In this document: positions 34,275 through 40,854 of the stretch, piece by piece | Numbering within the stretch: position 1 is the stretch's first letter | How the letters are laid out: every line of letters begins with the position of its first letter | Assembly: GCF_001421885.1 (NCBI RefSeq) | Contig: NZ_LMLH01000005.1 | Span: 1,130 to 41,983, forward strand | DNA: 40,854 bases | Origin: Pseudomonas sp. Leaf48 | GTDB taxonomy: Bacteria; Pseudomonadota; Gammaproteobacteria; Pseudomonadales; Pseudomonadaceae | Direction of reading: 5' to 3' | Notes under the pieces: generated by a model | The model's database searches: none | Seen by the model: the letters and a program-made list of their open reading frames with translations, nothing else | Told to the model about the DNA's origin: nothing | Position numbers and translations under genes: made by a program

Positions 34275-35246
34275 TTACTGGACGGCTTCGATGCGCTTGA
34301 TCAGATCAGCGTACGGCGCGCCGTATTTTTCGCGGACCGAGGCGGTGGCTTCGTAGAAAGGTTTCTTGTCGACGGTGATGAACTCGACGCCGGCGGCCTT
34401 GAGTTTTTCTTCACTGCTGGCCGATTTTGCATCCCAGAGGATGCGCTCCTGGGCCTGGGCAGCCTTGGCGGTTTTCTTCACCAGGGCTTGCTGCTCAGGG
34501 GTGAGTTTTTCCCAGGTGATTTTCGACATCACGATCGGCTCGGGCAGGATCAGGTGACCGGTCAGGCTGTAGTACTTGGCGTTCTGGAAGTGGTTATGTT
34601 CAAGCAGGGTCGGCGGGTTGTTTTCCGCGCCGTCAATCACACCGGTCTGCAGGGCGCTGAAGATTTCGCCGGTATCCATTGCGATACCGTTGCCGCCCAT
34701 GGCGTTGATGGTTTCGATGAACATCGGGTTGCCTTGTACGCGAATCTTCATGCCCTTGAGGTCGGCCAGGCTGCGTACCGGTTTCTTGGTGTAGATGTTG
34801 CGCGTACCGCCATCCATCCAGGCCAGGGCGACCAGGTTGAATTCGGAGTTGGTGATTTTGTCGAGGATCTCGTCGCCAACTTCACCGTCGATGACTTTGC
34901 GCATGTGCGCCTGGTCGCGGAACACGAACGGCATGTTGAACACGTTTACGTCCGGCACTACTGGCCCGACGATACCCAGGCTGACCCGGGCCATCTGGAT
35001 GGCTCCAACCTGGGCCTGCTCGATCACTTCTTTTTCCGAACCGAGCACACCACCGGCGAACATCTTGAAGGTCAGTTTGCCGTCGCTGTCGGCCACCAGG
35101 GTCTTGCCCAGTTGCTCTTCGGCCACCACGGTCGGGTAACCGGCCGGGTGGATGTCGGCGAATTTGATTTCCAGCGCGTAAGCGGCGCTGCTGAGGGAGA
35201 AGGCGAGGGGGAGTGCGGCGGCGAGCAAGGTGCGTTTGAAGTCCAT
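34275..35246 (-). CDS. TRAP transporter solute-binding protein (DctP type)
   Basis: A 323-residue periplasmic binding protein with a signal peptide (KRTLLAAALPLAFSLSSAAYA, cleaved at about residue 24). Family elements are ADIHPAGYPTVVAEEQLGKT, LGSEKEVIEQAQVGAIQMAR, the ligand-arginine region LKGMKIRVQGNPMFIETINA, and FSALQTGVIDGAENNPPTLL. The ligand-binding arginine (KIRVQGNP) that contacts a carboxylate is present, so a sugar acid fits. The 5' leader holds three copies of ttttattg. Genes for dctQ and dctM follow in order. Confidence 0.92.
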   Translation of the reverse strand: MDFKRTLLAAALPLAFSLSSAAYALEIKFADIHPAGYPTVVAEEQLGKTLVADSDGKLTFKMFAGGVLGSEKEVIEQAQVGAIQMARVSLGIVGPVVPDVNVFNMPFVFRDQAHMRKVIDGEVGDEILDKITNSEFNLVALAWMDGGTRNIYTKKPVRSLADLKGMKIRVQGNPMFIETINAMGGNGIAMDTGEIFSALQTGVIDGAENNPPTLLEHNHFQNAKYYSLTGHLILPEPIVMSKITWEKLTPEQQALVKKTAKAAQAQERILWDAKSASSEEKLKAAGVEFITVDKKPFYEATASVREKYGAPYADLIKRIEAVQ

Positions 35247-35260
35247 GGGGGTGTCTCCAG

Positions 35261-35284
35261 TTTTATTGTTTTATTGTTTTATTG
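35261..35284. repeat. Octanucleotide repeat (ttttattg x3) in dctP leader
   Basis: Three exact head-to-tail copies of ttttattg, followed by a near-copy (tttttttg). They lie 14 to 45 bases upstream of the dctP start, in the gap after the SMP-30 gene. Not in coding sequence. Confidence 0.9.
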
Positions 35285-35328
35285 TTTTTTTGTTCAAGGC
35301 ACAGCGTTGCAGCACAATCAGCTGCGGT

Positions 35329-36216
35329 TCAGTTGTTGAAAATGGGCTCAGGCAGGCCCTGTACACCGGGGTTCAGCGCAAACACGCCACCGGCCAGGGA
35401 CTGCGGGTCATGGTCGTCACCGGGGCGGATCGAGGTCACGAACAGTGTGTCCAGTCGACTGCCGCCGAAGGCGCACATGGTGGGTTTTTTCACCGGGACG
35501 GTGAGGGAGCGGTCGAGCTTTCCTTCGGGGGTGAAACGGTGGATCAATCCGGCATCGTTGGCGCAGATCCAGTAGCAGCCCTCGGCATCGACTGCGGCGC
35601 CGTCGGGGCGACCACAGTATTGATTCATGTCGACGAAGACCCGGCGATTGGAGGGGGTGCCGGTGTCGATGTCGTAGTCGAAGGCCCAGATCTGCTGGAT
35701 TGAAGGATGAGAGTCGGACAGATACAGGGTGCGACCATCAGGGCTGAAGCCCAGGCCATTGGGCACGATGAACCCGCTCAATTGTGCGTCGAGCGGCCCG
35801 CGTTGCCCGGCGCTGTAGCGATACAAGGTGCCGTCGACGGCATTGGCTGCCATGTTCAGCACCATGCTGCCGGCCCAGAAACGGCCCTGGCGATCGCAGC
35901 GCCCGTCGTTGAGGCGCATGTCGGGGCGGGCATGGTCGACGAGGGCCAGTAACTGACTGTCAATGCTGCCGTCGCGGTGCGGATGCAGGTGGAAGAAACC
36001 GCTCTCCATTCCGGCCACCCAGCCACCGTTTTGGTGGCGAGTGATACAAGCGAGCATTTGCGGGGTTGTCCAGGCCTGGACACGACCATCCTCGGCATTC
36101 CAGCGTTGCAGCGTGCCAGCGGGGATGTCTACCCAGTACAGGGCGTTTTCCTCAGGCACCCAGACCGGGCTTTCACCGACCGCATTGCGGGCATCGACAA
36201 TCAATTCGGCTTGCAT
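35329..36216 (-). CDS. SMP-30/gluconolactonase-family lactonase
   Basis: A 295-residue six-bladed beta-propeller of the SMP-30/regucalcin family (COG3386). Metal-site marks are the N-terminal VGESPVWVPEENALYWVDI (Glu ligand in GESPVW), MRLNDGRCDRQGRFWAGSM, the Asn in FIVPNGLGFSPDGRTLYLSD, and the Asp in QYCGRPDGAAVDAEGCYWIC. These enzymes open sugar acid lactones with a divalent metal. Placed 53 bases after uronate dehydrogenase, it probably hydrolyses the aldarolactone made by that enzyme, as COG3386 lactonases (UxuL type) do in other uronate pathways. TRAP transporter genes follow. Confidence 0.88.
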   Translation of the reverse strand: MQAELIVDARNAVGESPVWVPEENALYWVDIPAGTLQRWNAEDGRVQAWTTPQMLACITRHQNGGWVAGMESGFFHLHPHRDGSIDSQLLALVDHARPDMRLNDGRCDRQGRFWAGSMVLNMAANAVDGTLYRYSAGQRGPLDAQLSGFIVPNGLGFSPDGRTLYLSDSHPSIQQIWAFDYDIDTGTPSNRRVFVDMNQYCGRPDGAAVDAEGCYWICANDAGLIHRFTPEGKLDRSLTVPVKKPTMCAFGGSRLDTLFVTSIRPGDDHDPQSLAGGVFALNPGVQGLPEPIFNN

Positions 36217-36269
36217 GGCGACTCATTCCCTTGGGTTTTTGTTGTGGGGATCAAGTGGTGGGCAAAGGC

Positions 36270-37094
36270 TCAGTCGCCGAACGGGCCGGCTGCGCAAAAG
36301 GCACCGCCCTGATAGAGCCGCGCCGGATCATCGGCTGCCGGCAGTGGCTGCGTCTCGACCTTGCTGCGGAATACCTCGGAAGTATCGTTAGGGGTGTACC
36401 CGAGGGCCGTGGCGTAGCGGTTGTCCCACCAGACGTCCTTGTTATCGGAGGCGCCGTAGATAACGGTGTGGCCGACATTCGGCGTGTACAACGCGCGCTC
36501 GAGCAATTGAGTCAGGTCGCCGAAGCTCAGCCAGGTGCTCATCATCCGGCGGTTCTGTGGTTCCGGGAAGGAGGAGCCGATGCGCACGCTGACGGTTTCG
36601 ATGCCGTAGCGATCGAAGTAGAAGGTGGCCATGTCTTCGCCGTACGACTTGGACAAGCCGTAGTAGCTGTCCGGGCGGCGAGGGGAGTGGGCGTCAATCA
36701 CTTCACCCTGCTTGTAGAAGCCGATGACGTGGTTGGAGCTGGCGAAAATCACCCGTTTCACGCCGTGGCGACGCGCGGCTTCGTAGATGTGGAATACGCC
36801 GCAGATGTTGGCGCCCAGAATATCTTCAAACGAGTGCTCCGTGGACACGCCGCCGAAGTGCAGGATCGCGTCGACGCCTTCGACCAGGTCATGCACGGCC
36901 TGCTTGTCGGCCAGGTCGCAGTTCACGACTTCTTCGCGATCATCAATCGCCGGGGCGATTTCAGCGATGTCCGACAGGCGGATGACGTTGGCGTAAGGGC
37001 GCAGGCTTTCGCGCAAGACTTTACCGAGGCCACCGGCGGCGCCGGTCAGCAGCAGGCGGTTGAATGGAGTGCGAGTGGTTGCAGTGGTCGTCAT
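36270..37094 (-). CDS. udh: NAD-dependent uronate dehydrogenase
   Basis: A 274-residue short-chain dehydrogenase of the extended type that oxidises D-galacturonate or D-glucuronate to the aldarolactone. It has a glycine motif LLLTGAAGGLGKVLRESL (GAAGGLG at 18-24), catalytic YxxxK (Y145, K149) in DSYYGLSKSYGED, and the Ser/Asn region IFASSNHVIGFYK. These strings match uronate dehydrogenase of Pseudomonas closely, including YGASDNKDVWWDNRYATALG. The start ATG has AGGA 6 bases upstream; the longer reading to 37238 covers the promoter. It is the first gene of the probable operon udh-lactonase-TRAP-epimerase. Confidence 0.9.
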   Translation of the reverse strand: MTTTATTRTPFNRLLLTGAAGGLGKVLRESLRPYANVIRLSDIAEIAPAIDDREEVVNCDLADKQAVHDLVEGVDAILHFGGVSTEHSFEDILGANICGVFHIYEAARRHGVKRVIFASSNHVIGFYKQGEVIDAHSPRRPDSYYGLSKSYGEDMATFYFDRYGIETVSVRIGSSFPEPQNRRMMSTWLSFGDLTQLLERALYTPNVGHTVIYGASDNKDVWWDNRYATALGYTPNDTSEVFRSKVETQPLPAADDPARLYQGGAFCAAGPFGD

Positions 37095-37139
37095 GGGAAT
37101 CCTGGACAAACAGTTGTTGTTATCGAATTGTTGTAGGTT

Positions 37140-37187
37140 GTCGTATGACTGGCGTGAAGTATCGTTAGGGTTTCCGTTACTTGTCAA
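37140..37187 (-). promoter_or_regulatory. udh promoter with GntR-like operator
   Basis: On the reverse strand a TTGACA (37182-37187) is spaced 18 bases from GATACT (37158-37163), a good sigma-70-type pair. The near-palindrome GTCATACGAC (37140-37149) starts 8 bases downstream of the -10, at the expected transcription start, where a repressor would block RNA polymerase. A variant occurs in the same place at the porin promoter. Confidence 0.6.
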
Positions 37188-37249
37188 CGCGACCTTGGTG
37201 GTAATTGACGGAGGGTCATCACTGTCCCTGCTGCGCAAAATCTCGGTCC

Positions 37250-37318
37250 CGTAGGGGCCGGCTTGCTGGCGATGGCGATCGGGTGGACGCCATCGCCAGC
37301 AAGCCGGCTCCTACAGGG
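37250..37318. repeat. REP inverted pair
   Basis: cgtaggggccggcttgctgg and its inverted copy (through caagccggctcctacaggg) with a 14-base spacer. It separates the end of the porin gene from the udh promoter. Confidence 0.92.
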
Positions 37319-37333
37319 GGGGATCCCCGGGGT

Positions 37334-38632
37334 TTACAACAACGAAATCGGATAGCTGACGAAAATGCGGTTCTCATCGAATTCGTTGGTGCTGAAGTCC
37401 TTGCGGATGCTCGCGTTGCGCCATTTCACGTTGAGGTTCTTCAGCGCGCCACTCTGCACGGTGTAGGCCAGTTCCGATTCGCGGCCCCATTCCTTGCCGT
37501 CAGTGATGACCCCGGTGTGCACGTTGTCACCGCTGATGTAGCGGTTCATCAGGGTCAGGCCCGGCACGCCGAGGGCGGCAAAGTTGTAGTCGTGGCGCAC
37601 CTGCCAGGATTTCTCCTTGGCATTGTCGTAGCTGGAGTTGTAGCTATCGTTGGCCAAGGTGCCGCCGCTGGTGCCGTTGACACGCATCCAGACATCGTCG
37701 CCGCTGAGTTTTTGCAGGCCGACATAAAAGGTGTTGCCGCCGTACTTGGCCGAGAGCAGGGCAAAGGCGGTTTTGTTGTCGAGGTCGCCAGCCAGGGCAC
37801 TGCCATCTTCCTTGCCGATGAAATAACCGAGGTTGGCCCCCAAGGTCCAGTCGCCGATTGGCTGGCTGTGGCTCAGGTTGAAGTATTGCTGTTGATAGAT
37901 GTCGCTAAGTTCGGCATACCACACGCCGATCTGTGTGCGTTTTTCGTTGAGGGCGTACTCGCCGCCGCCGAAGTTGAAACGGTCCGATGTGAAGGCCGCC
38001 GATTTACCGTTCATGAACATGTCTTGCATGCTCGCATCGTTGCGCGGACTGTTCTGGCGGAACTGGCCGCCATACAGCGTCAGGCCGCTGATTTCGGTGG
38101 AGGTCAACTGACCGCCCTGGAAGGTCTGTGGCAGCGAACGACCGTCGTCGGAACGCAGGACCGGCAGCACCGGCATCCACTCGCCGACCTTCAGTTCGGT
38201 TTTCGAAATTTTCCCTTTCAGCGCCACGCCCAGGCGGCCGAAACTGTCAGCCGGGCGGCCATCGCCATGGATCGGCAACAACTGCGTGCCGCCGGTGCCC
38301 TTGCCGCCATCGAGCTTGACTGATACCAATCCCAGCACGTCCGCACCAAAGCCTACCGGGCCTTGGGTGTACCCGGATTTGGCGTCGAAAATGAAGTTCT
38401 GCGTCCACTCTTCGGCCTTGCCTTGGGGGTAGGCCGGGTTGACGTAGTTGCGATTGATGTAGGCGTTGCGCAGGTTCAGGTTGACCTTGGCGTCATCGGT
38501 AAAGCCTTCGGCCTGGCTGCTCATGGGCAGGGCCAGGGCCAGGCCGCTGCAGCCAATCAGGCTCAGGGTATGGCGACGGACGAAGGCAGGACGTGGACTA
38601 CGGGCGGAGTAATGGCGGACGGGTTTGCTCAC
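37334..38632 (-). CDS. OprD-family outer membrane porin
   Basis: A 432-residue OprD/OccD-type porin for small carboxylate-bearing molecules. It has a long N-terminal export signal (twin basic region FVRRHTLSLIGCSGLALALP, cleavage after SSQA at about residue 41). The mature start EGFTDDAKVNLNLRNAYINR is the first beta strand of this family. Further marks are the paired GADVLGLVSVKLDGGKGTGG, the loop LKVGEWMPVLPVLRSDDGRS, LTLYGGQFRQNSPRNDASMQ and the C-terminal FDENRIFVSYPISLL. The start is GTG, with AGGGAG 7 bases upstream. It sits upstream of udh on the same strand and shares its operator type, so it probably admits uronates. Confidence 0.9.
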   Translation of the reverse strand: MSKPVRHYSARSPRPAFVRRHTLSLIGCSGLALALPMSSQAEGFTDDAKVNLNLRNAYINRNYVNPAYPQGKAEEWTQNFIFDAKSGYTQGPVGFGADVLGLVSVKLDGGKGTGGTQLLPIHGDGRPADSFGRLGVALKGKISKTELKVGEWMPVLPVLRSDDGRSLPQTFQGGQLTSTEISGLTLYGGQFRQNSPRNDASMQDMFMNGKSAAFTSDRFNFGGGEYALNEKRTQIGVWYAELSDIYQQQYFNLSHSQPIGDWTLGANLGYFIGKEDGSALAGDLDNKTAFALLSAKYGGNTFYVGLQKLSGDDVWMRVNGTSGGTLANDSYNSSYDNAKEKSWQVRHDYNFAALGVPGLTLMNRYISGDNVHTGVITDGKEWGRESELAYTVQSGALKNLNVKWRNASIRKDFSTNEFDENRIFVSYPISLL

Positions 38633-38679
38633 TGTGACGCTCCCTTGTAGCTTGTTGTTTTTATTTTTTGTTATACGTC

Positions 38680-38747
38680 GTCGTACAACATTGGTGGCGA
38701 TATTTGCGGGAATTCGGCGGGATGTCAATCAGAAGTTATACGATGAC
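38680..38747 (-). promoter_or_regulatory. Porin promoter with GntR-like operators
   Basis: On the reverse strand TTGACA (38723-38728) is 17 bases from AAATAT (38700-38705). Just downstream of the -10, GTTGTACGAC (38680-38689) mirrors the udh site GTCATACGAC; on the plus strand it sits in the longer inverted repeat GTTATACG-N4-CGTACAAC (38670-38689). A second related half-site, GTTATACGATGAC (plus strand, 38735-38747), lies upstream of the -35. Confidence 0.6.
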
Positions 38748-38778
38748 TCGTGGCAGGCAGGTTGCAATGGTGTTCCTT

Positions 38779-38883
38779 GTGGGAGCGGGGCTTCTAGGAT
38801 CGCCACACCGTCTCGATGGCGGGGTGTCAGTCGCCGATGATGCTGGATTTGCCGGCCTTATCGCTGGCAAGCCTGCTCCACAG
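38779..38883. repeat. Degenerate REP pair
   Basis: tgtgggagcggggcttctag at the left and gctggcaagcctgctccaca at the right are inverted REP-like elements, each with mismatches to the family core. About 65 bases lie between. Confidence 0.7.
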
Positions 38884-39069
38884 TAATCCGAGTGTCAGGT
38901 CACCCGGAAACCATCGGTGGCAGGGTGCCGAGCAAAGAAACCGCCGCAACCCACCCAACCCCAACAGCCACTCCAGGATCACGCTGCTACGCAGGGCGTC
39001 ATGGCGTGTTTCACTGTCATTGATCCGCAGACGCAGGGCAGCGGCAGTCAGGGTGTTCTTGAGCAGCAT
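38827..39069 (-). CDS. Possible small protein with REP-encoded tail
   Basis: An 80-residue reading with a good ribosome site (GTGAGG, 8 bases before the ATG). The sequence begins MLLKNTLTAAALRLRINDSE and includes VILEWLLGLGGLRRFLC. The last 20 or so residues (from LLWSRLASDKAG) are a translated REP element, so any original protein ended or was cut near 38890. No family is recognised. It is divergent from the TetR gene. It could be a real small gene, a remnant, or chance. Confidence 0.3.
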   Translation of the reverse strand: MLLKNTLTAAALRLRINDSETRHDALRSSVILEWLLGLGGLRRFLCSAPCHRWFPGDLTLGLLWSRLASDKAGKSSIIGD

Positions 39070-39206
39070 CGAGAGTACCTCACAGGTCAATTCCAAATGC
39101 GCCCGGTTTACCCACAGACGGCGGCAGTACGAAGTTTCCTGTTCCCCTGTCGCCGCGATCCAGAGCGGGTGTTAGTCTTGATCAACGCTGTTGCCGGGGA
39201 GCCCTC

Positions 39207-39827
39207 ATGGGCAATCACAAGATCGAGATTCGTCGCAGTAACGTCGAAAAGATTCTGCTGGGCGCCGAAAAAGTCTTCGCCGAAAAGGGCTTCGGCGGCA
39301 CCGCCATGGCGGACATCGCCGCCGAAGTGCAACTGCCGCGCTCCAACCTGCATTACTACTTCAGTACCAAGACCGAACTGTACAGCGCCGTACTGTTCGA
39401 TCTGCTGGAAGTGTGGAAGCAGGACGCCCTGTGCTTCGAGCTGTTCGACGATCCCCGGGTGGTGCTCAGCAGCTACATCCGCGCCAAGATGAACCACTCG
39501 CGCAGCCGGCCTCATGGCTCAAAAGTCTGGGCCAACGAAATCATCCATGGCGCACCGACCCTGGGCAGCGCCCTGGACGAAAGCCTGTACGACTGGGCCA
39601 AGATGAAAGAAGCGAAGATCCGCCAGTGGGTGGAGGACAAACGCATCCTGGCGGTGGAACCGTCGAGCCTGCTGTACATGATCTGGGCCTCGACCCAGCA
39701 TTACGCTGACTTTGATCATCAGGTGAATATTCTCAACGATCACCAGCCGCTGTCGGACATGCAGTTCGAGCGAGCGGTGCAGACGGTGACCGGGGTGATT
39801 TTGCGGGGGATTGGGTTGGAGCCGTAG
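39207..39827 (+). CDS. TetR-family regulator, RutR-like
   Basis: A 206-residue TetR regulator. The N-terminal helix-turn-helix is KILLGAEKVFAEKGFGGTAM, then IAAEVQLPRSNLHYYFSTKT (about 15-58). The C-terminal part resembles the RutR/YcdC-type ligand domain (WANEIIHGAPTLGSALDESL, LYMIWASTQHYADFDHQV). RutR in E. coli senses uracil and controls pyrimidine use; this resemblance does not prove the same ligand. The start ATG has GGGGAG 5 bases upstream. No obvious target gene adjoins it, other than the small divergent reading. It is convergent with the rhs remnant, 52 bases away. Confidence 0.85.
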   Translation: MGNHKIEIRRSNVEKILLGAEKVFAEKGFGGTAMADIAAEVQLPRSNLHYYFSTKTELYSAVLFDLLEVWKQDALCFELFDDPRVVLSSYIRAKMNHSRSRPHGSKVWANEIIHGAPTLGSALDESLYDWAKMKEAKIRQWVEDKRILAVEPSSLLYMIWASTQHYADFDHQVNILNDHQPLSDMQFERAVQTVTGVILRGIGLEP

Positions 39828-39879
39828 TGTGTGCGTCTGTCACACGCTTTGGTTTTGGTTGAAAATAGATAATGCCGGT

Positions 39880-40853
39880 CTATTTTGTTTTATTTCTCGG
39901 TAGTTTATTGAATTGATTCATGACGTAAGCTTTGTTCTGGCGTCGGATGCTATGCAAGCTCCTGCGCAAGCCTTGTATTGTTTTGTTCCTTCGTTCACCT
40001 GATTTCATGGCTTTGGCGGTCGTCATTTTTTCTTCGGCGACAAGCAATTTTCTGTACGTCTCTGGGTCCAGCGGTATATGCATAATTTCACCTCGAGCAG
40101 CGAGTTCATCATAGTCCCATGCGGCTTGTTTTTGTCGTTCTCGATAATTACGCGTTTTTTCCAGGCTCGGGGAGTTTGTAGGGTTGCGGTACCTCGGCTT
40201 GTCTGGTCCCTCCGGAGGCAATATCTTGTATAAGTTAAGCTTTGAACCACTGGGGGTTGGTCTAGTTGTGATAGTTGGAGCAGTTGGAGCAGTTGGAGCA
40301 GTTGGAGCTCCGATGTTCCCTGCAATTGGTGTAATTGTAATAGTTGGAGTGGCGCTGCGCGCTGAAAATATTATAACCGGATCAGTTTGAGTGGCGATGC
40401 TCGTTTTAATCGGTCCAGCTGATGCAGTTTGGGTGGCCATGTGCAATGGGCGCATGTTAAACCTCACTGGCACATGGCCGGTAGGATCGCGAAAGTTAAT
40501 AGGATCACCTGCGCAATAGGAATATGGATTAATCCCGCCCTCGCCAAAAGGGCTTAATTCATCCGGGCTGTTGAAACGCATCAAAACCGGATTGAAAGCA
40601 CGTGTTCCCTGTCCCAATAGATAATGACCGGTTATCGCATCCGGTGCCTCACCATTAAATCCCAGCAAGCTGCTCAAACCACATTCGCCAGTTCGATGCC
40701 CATAAGCGGTATAAACATCTGCTGGCGGTTCGTTCGTGCAAGAGTTTGCAATACTGAATGCGCTCGATCGGTTGCCAGCAGCGTCGTGTCATCAACACCG
40801 GAAGCGGTCCGATGTTGGGCCAGTGGCTCCTCCCCGTGGCGCAGGATCGTCAA
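39880..40853 (-). pseudogene. Rhs element C-terminal part, frameshifted
   Basis: The reverse strand from the window edge encodes the end of an Rhs core, EEPLAQHRTASGVDDTTLLA through TDRAHSVLQTLART, but stops at 40674-40676 in that frame. The expected continuation VYTAYGHRTGECGLSSLLGF, NGEAPDAITGHYLLGQGTRA and FNPVLMRFNSPDELSPFGEG, ending in the core delimiter YCAGDPINFRDPTGH, is in a different frame. The shift lies at about 40715-40740. After DPTGH comes a tip of about 180 residues with four APT repeats and a Lys/Arg-rich end. Rhs tips are usually toxins; I do not recognise this one. The frameshift would separate tip from core, so I call it a pseudogene; a sequencing error remains possible. 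Confidence 0.75.
40273..40308. repeat. Nine-base tandem repeat (4 copies) in the rhs tip
   Basis: Four exact head-to-tail copies of agttggagc, encoding APT four times on the reverse strand. It forms a Thr/Pro/Ala-rich linker between the Rhs core delimiter and the C-terminal tip domain. Confidence 0.95.
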
Positions 40854-40854
40854 A

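Noticed and set aside
37095..37238. N-terminal extension of uronate dehydrogenase
   Set aside because: The extra codons cover the promoter and operator, and the family start matches the ATG at 37092-37094.

Overview
The window looks like a chromosome segment of a fluorescens-group Pseudomonas. It has GC-rich codon use, many Pseudomonas REP elements (the gtgggagcgggcttgctcgcg type) in the gaps between genes, and typical Pseudomonas gene sets: a bkd operon with bkdR, OprD-type porin, AlkC with an Ig-like tail, and VgrG/Rhs. It is mostly core metabolism. Decayed or horizontally mobile material is concentrated at the two ends and just after a tRNA-Gln gene.

Layout. 1-5.6 kb: the N-terminal part of a vgrG (type VI secretion spike), a LuxR-type regulator divergent from a RidA-family gene, rlhA (23S rRNA hydroxylation) and two small membrane-anchored hypothetical proteins. 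5.6-7.7 kb: tRNA-Gln(UUG) followed by a scar-like stretch holding a 5'-truncated glutathione S-transferase joined to a REP pair, a conserved small protein with a strong terminator, and a frameshifted small gene. 7.7-10.8 kb: a GNAT acetyltransferase, topB with a LexA-like box upstream, and a DUF427 protein. 10.9-15.4 kb: an MHS-family transporter and a GMC oxidoreductase, with a divergent LysR regulator. 15.4-18.5 kb: alkC and a KefB/C-type antiporter. 18.5-20.3 kb: a tandemly duplicated REP array, then a protealysin-like M4 protease overlapping the gene of its emfourin-type inhibitor. 20.4-27.9 kb: an FKBP isomerase, a branched-chain aminotransferase and the bkdA1-bkdA2-bkdB-lpdV operon with divergent bkdR, which together give transamination plus oxidative decarboxylation of Leu/Ile/Val.

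27.9-31.5 kb: a sulfide-oxidation module. A persulfide-dioxygenase-like metallo-hydrolase faces a BigR/SqrR-like ArsR regulator across a palindromic operator, and is followed by a human-type sulfide:quinone oxidoreductase and a TauE/SafE exporter. 31.5-38.7 kb: an apparent uronate uptake and oxidation module made of an OprD-type porin, uronate dehydrogenase, an SMP-30-type lactonase, a DctPQM TRAP transporter and an aldose 1-epimerase. Two of its promoters (porin and udh) carry the same GntR-like operator at the same place relative to the -10 box. 38.8-40.9 kb: a REP pair, a possible small gene, a TetR/RutR-like regulator, and a frameshifted rhs gene whose variable C-terminal tip has no visible immunity gene.

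No CRISPR array, integrase, transposase or plasmid origin was seen. The strongest candidates for follow-up are the shared uronate operator architecture, the BigR-like operator and start-codon revision, the LexA-like box before topB, REP elements read as protein sequence, and the frameshifted rhs tip.
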